A stretch of DNA of 64,000 nt from Mesorhizobium sp. ES1-4 (lineage in GTDB: Bacteria; Pseudomonadota; Alphaproteobacteria; Rhizobiales; Rhizobiaceae), in the NCBI RefSeq assembly GCF_020164745.1, contig NZ_JAIUGV010000003.1, forward strand, positions 414,821-478,820, given 5' to 3'. Below are positions 57,384-64,000 of the stretch, in pieces (position 1 is the stretch's first letter; each line of letters starts with the position of its first letter). Below the pieces are notes generated by a model. The model made no database searches. It worked only from the letters and a program-made list of their open reading frames with translations, and was not told the origin of the DNA. A program made the position numbers and the translations under genes.

Positions 57384-58385
57384 ATGCCGCAAGACATCAG
57401 CCATGAACCCGTCATCGCCGTGCTCCTGCCTTGCTACAATGAGGAGCTGACCATCGCCGAGGTGGTGCGGCGGTTCCGCGAGACGCTGCCCGCGGCAACC
57501 ATCTATGTCTACGACAACAATTCGAAGGACCTGACGGCCCTGCGCGCCCGCGCGGCCGGCGCCATCGTGATTCGCGAGCCGCGCCAGGGCAAGGGCAATG
57601 TGGTGCGGCGCATGTTCGCCGACATCGACGCCGACATCTACCTGATGGCCGATGGCGACGGCACCTACGCCCCCGAAGACGCGCCGCAGCTGATCAACAC
57701 GCTGTTGACCGAACGATGCGACATGGTGGTGGGCACTAGGCGCGGCGTCACCGACGATGCCGGCCGGGCCGGCCATGCCTTCGGCAACCGCGTGTTCAAC
57801 AGCCTCTACAAAGGGCTGTTCGGCAGCGATTTCACCGACATCTTCTCCGGCTACCGCGTCTTCACCAGGCGTTTCGTCAAGAGCTTTCCCGCCGTCTCCG
57901 GCGGCTTCGAGATCGAGACCGAGATGTCGGTGCACGCCTCGCAGCTCAAACTGCCGGTCAGCGAAATCGCACTCGACTACGGCCGCCGGCCGGAAGGCTC
58001 GTCGTCGAAGCTGTCGACCTTCCGCGACGGCGCCAGGATCCTGTGGATGTTCGCCATGCTGATGAAGGAGACGCAGCCGCTGCGCTTTTTCGGCGCCTTT
58101 TCGCTGTTCTTCCTGGCCTCGAGCCTGTTCCTGATGGCCCCGGTGCTGGTCGAATTCGCCGAAACCGGCCTTGTCCCGCGCATGCCGACATGGGTGCTGT
58201 CGGTCGGCCTGCTGCTTCTGTCGATGCTGGCGGCGGTGACCGGGCTGATCCTCGATTCGGTCTCGCGCGGGCGCGCCGAGCAGAAGCGGATCTTCTATCT
58301 CTCCATGCCGCCGGGCCGTGTCGAGCGCCGCACGGGCGACCTGGTTCAGAAGCCGGAACGGCGCAAGGCCTCGCGCGCGGCCTGA
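57384..58385 (+). CDS. GT2 glycosyltransferase, polyprenyl-phosphate sugar synthase type
   Basis: A 333-residue protein. Residues 8-240 form a GT-A domain (VIAVLLPCYNEELTIAEVV; DGDGTYAPEDA; GYRVFTRRFVKSFPAVSGGF). Two membrane helices lie near residues 240-260 and 275-300, and a basic tail follows. This layout fits enzymes that make undecaprenyl-phosphate sugars on the cytoplasmic face. It is followed after three bases by a GtrA protein, the usual partner flippase. Confidence 0.9.
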   Translation: MPQDISHEPVIAVLLPCYNEELTIAEVVRRFRETLPAATIYVYDNNSKDLTALRARAAGAIVIREPRQGKGNVVRRMFADIDADIYLMADGDGTYAPEDAPQLINTLLTERCDMVVGTRRGVTDDAGRAGHAFGNRVFNSLYKGLFGSDFTDIFSGYRVFTRRFVKSFPAVSGGFEIETEMSVHASQLKLPVSEIALDYGRRPEGSSSKLSTFRDGARILWMFAMLMKETQPLRFFGAFSLFFLASSLFLMAPVLVEFAETGLVPRMPTWVLSVGLLLLSMLAAVTGLILDSVSRGRAEQKRIFYLSMPPGRVERRTGDLVQKPERRKASRAA

Positions 58386-58388
58386 CCG

Positions 58389-58763
58389 ATGCAACGCCTC
58401 GTCCGCTTTGTCTTCGCAGGCGGCATCGGCTTCGTCGCCGACGCGGCGGCACTCTGGCTGCTGCTGGCCGTCACGCCGCTCGGGCCCTTCATCGGCCGCA
58501 TCCTGTCGATCGGCTTTGCGCTCTGCGTCACCTGGCAGATCAACCGGCATCTGACGTTCTCGCCCTCGAGCAGGGGAATGACACAGGAAGGCGCCCGCTA
58601 TGGCGGCGTCGGCATCGCCACCAGCATCGTCAACTACGCCGTCTACTCGGCTATCCTGCTGGTGCTGCCGGCGGCGACGCCCCTGGGCGCGCTTGCCATC
58701 GCGTCGCTCGTGGCCATGGCGCTGTCCTTCCTGGGTTACTCGCGGCTGGTCTTCGACCGTTAA
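58389..58763 (+). CDS. GtrA-family membrane protein
   Basis: A 124-residue protein with four membrane helices. RLVRFVFAGGIGFVADAAAL and WQINRHLTFS are GtrA signatures. GtrA proteins are thought to flip undecaprenyl-phosphate-linked sugars to the periplasm. It follows the GT2 gene by three bases, so the two form one unit, and the divergent membrane transferase would be the third component. Sugar identity unknown. Confidence 0.92.
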   Translation: MQRLVRFVFAGGIGFVADAAALWLLLAVTPLGPFIGRILSIGFALCVTWQINRHLTFSPSSRGMTQEGARYGGVGIATSIVNYAVYSAILLVLPAATPLGALAIASLVAMALSFLGYSRLVFDR

Positions 58764-58885
58764 CGGCGTGGCCCGATTGGCAGAAGGCGCCGCGACCCTT
58801 ATATCGCTGTCAATTCAAGAGTGTTGGAGCGTAGTTTGTGCATCCAAGGGGATGCACGCCGCTCCAATCGCGCCGGGGACCCGCC

Positions 58886-59827
58886 ATGAAATTGAAAATC
58901 GCCGTCCAGATGGACCATGTCTCCACCGTGTCGATCGCCGGCGACACCTCGTTCGCGCTGTCGCTGGAAGCGCAGCGCCGCGGCCACGAACTCTACCACT
59001 ACACGCCCGACCGGCTGTCGCTGCGCGACGGCAAGGTGTTTGCCCGCATCGAGGCGATGCAGGTGCGCGACGAGAAGGGCAGCCACTACGCGCTGGGCGA
59101 ACAGGTGCGCACCGACCTGTCTGAGATGGACGTGGTGCTGCTGCGCCAGGATCCGCCCTTCGACATGAACTACATCACGACGACGCATATACTGGAGCGA
59201 ATCCACCCGAAGACGCTGGTGGTCAACGACCCGGCCTGGGTGCGCAACAGCCCGGAAAAGATTTTCGTCACCGAGTTTTCCGACCTGATGCCGGACACGC
59301 TGATCACCAAGGATCCGCTCGAGGTCGCCGCCTTCCGCAAGGAGTTCGGCGACATCATCGTCAAGCCGCTCTACGGCAATGGCGGCGCCGGCATCTTCCA
59401 TCTGCACGAGGCCGACCGCAACCTCGCCTCGCTGCTCGAAATGTTCGGCCAGCTGTTTCGCGAGCCCTATATCGTGCAGCGCTATCTGAAGGACGTGCGC
59501 AAGGGCGACAAGCGCATCATCCTGATCGACGGCGAGCCGGTGGGCGCCATCAACCGCGTGCCGGCCGACCATGATTCCCGCTCCAACATGCATGTCGGCG
59601 GCCGCGCCGAGAAGACAGAGCTGACCGAACGCGAGCGCGAAATCTGCGCCCGCATCGGTCCGTCGCTGAGAGAGCGCGGCTTCATCCTGGTCGGCATCGA
59701 CGTCATCGGCGACTACATGACCGAGATCAACGTGACCTCGCCGACAGGTGTGCGCGAAGTTCAACGCTTCGGCGGCGCCGACATCGCCAGCCTGTTCTGG
59801 GATGTGGTGGAAGAGAAGCGGACCTAA
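58886..59827 (+). CDS. gshB: Glutathione synthetase
   Basis: GshB joins glycine to gamma-glutamylcysteine with ATP. The 313-residue protein begins [20 protein letters not shown]. Family motifs include [54 protein letters not shown] and [19 protein letters not shown] 58886 is used; the ORF extension to 58838 is not homologous. It is a stand-alone gene. Confidence 0.97.
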   Translation: MKLKIAVQMDHVSTVSIAGDTSFALSLEAQRRGHELYHYTPDRLSLRDGKVFARIEAMQVRDEKGSHYALGEQVRTDLSEMDVVLLRQDPPFDMNYITTTHILERIHPKTLVVNDPAWVRNSPEKIFVTEFSDLMPDTLITKDPLEVAAFRKEFGDIIVKPLYGNGGAGIFHLHEADRNLASLLEMFGQLFREPYIVQRYLKDVRKGDKRIILIDGEPVGAINRVPADHDSRSNMHVGGRAEKTELTEREREICARIGPSLRERGFILVGIDVIGDYMTEINVTSPTGVREVQRFGGADIASLFWDVVEEKRT

Positions 59828-60013
59828 CCTGTTTTCAGTTTGCGTTAACCATGTTCCGGTTTTGCAACCGGATACAATTCGGCTGCAACTTCCACGACTA
59901 CATGTTCCCGAAATGTTCTTGATCTGATCAAAGAACTGTGATTGTCTGCCGAGAAGGCCACTGCTGGTCTGATCGCATGGGGCTGGGGGCCAGCTCATAT
60001 CGGGGGCAACACG

Positions 60014-61546
60014 ATGGTGGCGCGGGTTCGTACGGTCGCTTTCCAGGGCATCGAGGCCGTGCCGGTCGACGTGCAGGTGATGATCGCGCCCGGCAAGGTC
60101 AACATGCACATCGTCGGCCTGCCCGACAAGGCGGTGGCCGAAAGCCGCGAGCGGGTGCAGGCCGCATTGCACGCATCGGGCCTGTCGATGCCGTCGAAGA
60201 AGGTGACCGTCAATCTGGCGCCCGCCGACCTGCCGAAGGAAGGCAGCCACTACGATCTGCCGATCGCGCTTGGCCTGATGGCCGCGCTTGGCGCCATTCC
60301 GGGCGACATGCTGGCCGGCTATGTCGTGCTCGGCGAACTGTCGCTCGACGGCACCATCACGGCGGTGGCCGGGGCGCTGCCGGCGGCGATCGGCGCCAAT
60401 GCCGAGGGCAAAGGCCTGATCTGCCCCTTCGCCTGCGGGCCGGAAGCGGCCTGGGCCGGCAAGGACTTCGATATCCTCGCGCCGCGCAGCCTGATTGCCA
60501 TCGCCAACCATTTCCGCGGCACGCAGGTGCTGTCACGCCCCGAGGCCGGCGTCCACGCCTCGGCCCGCGACCTGCCCGACCTTGCCGACATCAAGGGCCA
60601 GGAGACGGCGAAGCGGGCACTGGAAGTCGCGGCCGCCGGTGGCCACAACCTCCTGATGGTCGGCCCGCCTGGCTCGGGCAAGTCGATGCTGGCGCAGCGC
60701 CTGCCCTCGATCCTGCCGCCGCTGGCGCCGAAGGAATTGCTCGAAGTCTCGATGATCGCCTCGGTTGCGGGCGAGCTCGGCGAAGGCAAGCTGACCGACC
60801 GGCGGCCATTCCGCGCACCGCACCATTCGGCCTCGATGGCGGCTATGGTGGGCGGCGGCATACGGGCGCGGCCGGGCGAGGTGTCGCTGGCCCATCACGG
60901 CGTGCTGTTTCTCGACGAGTTCCCCGAATTCACGCCGCAGACGCTCGATGCGCTGCGCCAGCCGCTTGAGACCGGCGACTGCATGATCGCGCGCGCCAAC
61001 CACCGCGTCACCTATCCGGCACGCATCCAACTGGTCGCGGCGATGAACCCGTGCCGCTGCGGCATGGCCGGCGAGCCGGGTTATCGCTGCCTGCGCGGCG
61101 AGCGCTGCCGCACCGACTACCAGGCGCGCATCTCGGGCCCGCTGCTCGACCGCATCGATCTCAGGATCGAAGTGCCGGCGGTCTCGGCCAGCGACCTGAT
61201 CCGGCCCGACCGGGCGGAGAAGAGCGCCGATGTCGCGCTGCGCGTGGCGCGCGCCAGGAATATCCAGCGCGAGCGCTTCGAACGGCTCGGCGTCAACAGC
61301 GCCACCACCAACGCGCATTGTTCTCCGGCAGTCATCGAGGCCATAGCCATGCCGGACGCCGCCGGGCTGTCGCTGCTCAAGGATGCCAGCGAAAAGCTCG
61401 CCTTTTCCGCTCGGGCCTATCATCGCGTGCTGAAAGTGGCGCGCACGCTGGCCGATCTCGACGCCAGCGAGACCGTCGGCCGCATCCATCTGGCCGAGGC
61501 GATTTCCTATCGCATGAGCTCGGAGCGGATGGCGCAGGCGGCGTAG
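60014..61546 (+). CDS. comM: ComM/YifB-family Mg-chelatase-like AAA+ ATPase
   Basis: A 510-residue protein: an N-terminal Lon-protease-like domain without a catalytic dyad, a AAA+ core with Walker A VGPPGSGKSMLAQRL and Walker B VLFLDEFPEF, and a cysteine cluster NPCRCGM / YRCLRGERC. In competent bacteria ComM is a helicase that drives branch migration during natural transformation. The ATG at 60014 gives the canonical start MVARVRTVAFQGIEA; the frame from 59942 is longer but not homologous. It follows gshB by 186 bases and is a single gene. Confidence 0.93.
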   Translation: MVARVRTVAFQGIEAVPVDVQVMIAPGKVNMHIVGLPDKAVAESRERVQAALHASGLSMPSKKVTVNLAPADLPKEGSHYDLPIALGLMAALGAIPGDMLAGYVVLGELSLDGTITAVAGALPAAIGANAEGKGLICPFACGPEAAWAGKDFDILAPRSLIAIANHFRGTQVLSRPEAGVHASARDLPDLADIKGQETAKRALEVAAAGGHNLLMVGPPGSGKSMLAQRLPSILPPLAPKELLEVSMIASVAGELGEGKLTDRRPFRAPHHSASMAAMVGGGIRARPGEVSLAHHGVLFLDEFPEFTPQTLDALRQPLETGDCMIARANHRVTYPARIQLVAAMNPCRCGMAGEPGYRCLRGERCRTDYQARISGPLLDRIDLRIEVPAVSASDLIRPDRAEKSADVALRVARARNIQRERFERLGVNSATTNAHCSPAVIEAIAMPDAAGLSLLKDASEKLAFSARAYHRVLKVARTLADLDASETVGRIHLAEAISYRMSSERMAQAA

Positions 61547-61630
61547 GCCTTGTCCGCGGCGGTCACGCGGGTCGCCACGCCCTTCTGATCGGCGCGGCTG
61601 GATACCAATGCCGGTCGCGTTTGCGCCAGC

Positions 61631-63799
61631 TCAGCCCTGTTTCGCCTTCAGCTCCAGCCGCCGCCTATGCAGCACCGGCTCGGTGTAGCCGTTGGGCTGG
61701 CTCGTCCCCTTGAACACCAGGTCGCAGGCGGCCTGGAAGGCGATCGATTGGTCGAAATCCGGCGCCATCGGGCGGTAGAGCGGATCGCCGACATTCTGCA
61801 GATCGACGATGGCGGCCATGCGCTGCAGGGAATCCCTGACCTGGATTTCCGAGCAGACCTTGTGGCGCAGCCAGTTGGCTATGTGCTGCGAGGAGATGCG
61901 TAGCGTGGCGCGGTCTTCCATCAGGCCGACATCGTTGATGTCGGGCACCTTGGAGCAGCCGACGCCCTGGTCGATCCAACGCACGACATAGCCCAGAATG
62001 CCTTGCGCATTGTTGTCGAGCTCGCGCTGGATCTCGTCGGGCGTCCAGTTCGGCCGCACGGCCACCGGCACCGACAGGATATCGTCGAGTTTCGCCTTCG
62101 GCCGGTTCTTCAGCGCCGCCTGGACGGCGTGGACATCGACCTTGTGATAATGCGTGGCGTGCAGCGTCGCCGCTGTCGGCGAGGGCACCCAGGCAGTGTT
62201 GGCGCCGGCCTTGGGGTGGGCGATCTTCTCGACCAGCATGGCCGCCATCAGATCGGGCATCGCCCACATGCCCTTGCCGATCTGGGCGTGGCCGGCGAGG
62301 CCGCATTCGAGCCCGGTGTCGACATTCCAGGCCTCGTAGGCGGAAATCCAGGCGGCCTGCTTCATGTCGCCCTTGCGGATCATCGGGCCGGCTTCCATCG
62401 AGGTGTGGATCTCGTCGCCGGTGCGGTCGAGGAAGCCGGTGTTGATGAACACCACGCGCTCGCGTGCGGCGCGGATCGCCTCCTTGAGATTGATCGTGGT
62501 GCGCCGCTCCTCGTCCATGATGCCCATCTTGATGGTGTTCCGGGCCATGCCGAGCAGCGCTTCGACACGATCGAAGATCTCGACGGCGAAGGCGACTTCC
62601 TCCGGCCCGTGCATCTTGGGCTTCACGACATACATCGAGCCGGCGCGGGAATTGGCACGCCGGCCCTTCGGGCCGACGTCATGCAGCGCGATCAGCGCCG
62701 TCATGGCTGCGTCCATGATGCCTTCCGACACCTCGCTGCCGTCGCGGTCGAGGATCGCCGGATTGGTCATCAGGTGGCCGACATTCCTGACCAGCATCAG
62801 CGAGCGGCCGGGCACGGTGAGCGTGCCGCCGGCCGGCGCCGTGTAGGCGCGATCGGGGTTGAGCTTGCGGGTAAAAGTCTTGCCGCCCTTGGTGATTTCC
62901 TCGGCCAGGTCGCCCTTCATCAGGCCGAGCCAGTTGCGGTAGACGACGACCTTGTCCTGCGCATCCACCGCCGCGACCGAATCCTCGCAGTCCTGGATGG
63001 TGGTCAGCGCCGATTCCAGGATGACATCGGCAATGCCGGCCGGGTCGGTGCGGCCGATCTGGTTGGCGCGGTCGATGACGATCTCGACATGCAGCCCGTT
63101 CCTCACCAGCAACACGGTTTCCGGGTTGGCGGCGTCGCCGCGATAGCCAACGAACTGTTTCGGGTCGGCGAGCGTGGTGGAGCCGGCGCCTTCGCCGAGC
63201 CGCAACGTGCCGTTGGCCACCGACAGGCCGTTAACCCCTGCCCATTTGCCCGAGGTGAGCGGCACCGACTGGTCGAGAAAGTCCTTGGCCCAGGCGATCA
63301 CCTTCGCGCCGCGCACCGGGTTGAACACCTTGCCCTTCTGCGCTCCATCGGTTTCGGCGATGGCGTCGGTGCCGTAGAGCGCGTCGTAGAGCGAGCCCCA
63401 GCGCGCATTGGCGGCATTGAGCGCATAGCGCGCGTTCATCACCGGCACGACGAGCTGCGGCCCGGCGACGACGGCGATTTCCGGGTCGACATTGTCGGTC
63501 GACACGCTGAAGGCCGGCCCTTCCGGGGCGAGATAGCCGATCTCCTTCAGGAACGCCTTATAGACCTCCATGTCGACGGGCGCGCCATTGTCGCGATACC
63601 AGCCGTCGAGCTTTTCCTGCATGGCATCGCGTTTAGCCAGCAGCGCCCGGTTCCTGGGCGCGAGGTCATGGACGATCGCTGAGAAGCCGCCCCAGAACGC
63701 GTCGGCTTCGATGCCGGTACCGGGCAGCGCTTCGTCGACGACGAAGTCATGCAGCTCGCGGGCAATCCGCAATCCAGCGATTTCGACGCGATCGGTCAT
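61631..63799 (-). CDS. glcB: Malate synthase G
   Basis: GlcB condenses glyoxylate and acetyl-CoA to malate. The 722-residue monomeric form is complete: [11 protein letters not shown] near the N terminus, [53 protein letters not shown] with the magnesium-binding acids, [12 protein letters not shown] and [22 protein letters not shown] 63799 starts [12 protein letters not shown]; the longer frame is rejected. Glyoxylate is made in glycolate, allantoin and purine breakdown. Confidence 0.97.
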   Translation of the reverse strand: MTDRVEIAGLRIARELHDFVVDEALPGTGIEADAFWGGFSAIVHDLAPRNRALLAKRDAMQEKLDGWYRDNGAPVDMEVYKAFLKEIGYLAPEGPAFSVSTDNVDPEIAVVAGPQLVVPVMNARYALNAANARWGSLYDALYGTDAIAETDGAQKGKVFNPVRGAKVIAWAKDFLDQSVPLTSGKWAGVNGLSVANGTLRLGEGAGSTTLADPKQFVGYRGDAANPETVLLVRNGLHVEIVIDRANQIGRTDPAGIADVILESALTTIQDCEDSVAAVDAQDKVVVYRNWLGLMKGDLAEEITKGGKTFTRKLNPDRAYTAPAGGTLTVPGRSLMLVRNVGHLMTNPAILDRDGSEVSEGIMDAAMTALIALHDVGPKGRRANSRAGSMYVVKPKMHGPEEVAFAVEIFDRVEALLGMARNTIKMGIMDEERRTTINLKEAIRAARERVVFINTGFLDRTGDEIHTSMEAGPMIRKGDMKQAAWISAYEAWNVDTGLECGLAGHAQIGKGMWAMPDLMAAMLVEKIAHPKAGANTAWVPSPTAATLHATHYHKVDVHAVQAALKNRPKAKLDDILSVPVAVRPNWTPDEIQRELDNNAQGILGYVVRWIDQGVGCSKVPDINDVGLMEDRATLRISSQHIANWLRHKVCSEIQVRDSLQRMAAIVDLQNVGDPLYRPMAPDFDQSIAFQAACDLVFKGTSQPNGYTEPVLHRRRLELKAKQG

Positions 63800-64000
63800 C
63801 AGGGCTTTCTCCAGGCGAAAGGCTTGGCCGGGCCTTTGGCATGTCAGGGCGCCAGGGTCAATTCGGCTAAAGATGAAGGGGATATTTTGCTGCGGCGGAA
63901 CTGCATATCTCCCCCCTCGAGGGCAGGGGAATCGCATATGGGGTTTTTGGGCTTGAAATTGGCCTGAGAAGAGATTCTTTGGGAAGGCAGTCCAATGAAG
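63800..64000. other. Region upstream of malate synthase
   Basis: This 201-base stretch must contain the glcB promoter. Near 63907-63940 there is a degenerate inverted C-rich/G-rich sequence (CTCCCCCCTCGAGGGCAGGG) resembling other rhizobial repeats. A GGAAGG followed by ATG at 63995 could start a rightward gene that leaves the window; two codons are too few to judge. Confidence 0.35.

Noticed and set aside
59856..59871. Terminator after gshB
   Set aside because: A 6-bp stem CCGGTT/AACCGG without a T-run is too weak to call.
62003..63682. 559-residue frame antisense to malate synthase G
   Set aside because: Shadow of glcB; no start region or homology.
63995..64000. Start of a gene leaving the window
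   Set aside because: Only two codons are visible; the GGAAGG site is suggestive but cannot be tested here.

Overview
The window is high-GC, densely packed chromosomal DNA from an alphaproteobacterium of the order Rhizobiales. It most resembles Mesorhizobium or a close relative. The reasons are the urease operon with interleaved accessory genes, a smoEFGK-smoS-mtlK polyol operon, a rhizobial-type malonyl-CoA synthetase, a small soluble PmtA phospholipid methyltransferase, an alphaproteobacterial heat-shock promoter on dnaK, and several intergenic palindromic repeats. The genus is inferred from gene content and recalled family resemblance; no search was run. I saw no rRNA, tRNA, CRISPR array, integrase or insertion sequence.

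Layout. (1) 1-8875: urease, ureD (cut by the window edge), ureA, a DUF1272 gene, ureJ, ureB, ureC, a membrane protein, a GST, ureE, ureF, a DUF3995 protein and ureG. Two small secreted-protein genes on the opposite strand split ureB from ureC. (2) 8955-11562: a class II aldolase, a HAD phosphatase and a SorC-type regulator. (3) 11588-12789: a DUF1127-like small gene divergent from a GcvA-like LysR regulator. (4) 13018-19651: the sorbitol/mannitol ABC importer and two polyol dehydrogenases, followed by a decayed HAD-gene remnant. (5) 19843-31460: an amino-sugar locus. The leftward arm is murQ, an ABC importer and a Gfo/Idh oxidoreductase. The rightward arm is a sugar kinase, a GntR regulator, a SIS isomerase/deaminase, nagA and an FAD oxidoreductase. 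The two arms diverge from a region with two tandem-repeat operator candidates of identical geometry. (6) 31494-37044: an ABC exporter-like protein, matB and its GntR regulator, and rpe.

(7) 37231-43087: two adjacent leftward genes for very large secreted proteins. The 660-residue protein looks like a beta-propeller. The 1287-residue protein has four DUF11-like modules and a tail of seven four-cysteine repeats. The two share a roughly 110-residue cysteine module. I consider this pair the best candidate for an undescribed cell-surface system. (8) 43573-46840: dnaK and dnaJ, with a sigma-32-type promoter on dnaK. (9) 46945-50331: pmtA, a flavin reductase, pyrF, a DUF1330 gene and an orphan ATP-grasp enzyme. 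(10) 50465-53698: a four-gene translationally coupled operon for a De Ley-Doudoroff-type sugar-acid pathway, without a dehydratase. (11) 53866-58763: a degenerate-GGDEF/EAL protein and a three-gene lipid-linked glycosylation set. (12) 58886-63799: gshB, comM and malate synthase G.

Together the region is mostly nutrient scavenging (urea, polyols, amino sugars, malonate, galactonate-type sugars, glyoxylate) and envelope functions. Control appears local: each catabolic set carries its own regulator or operators, and both ABC importers have a strong hairpin between the binding-protein gene and the first permease gene.
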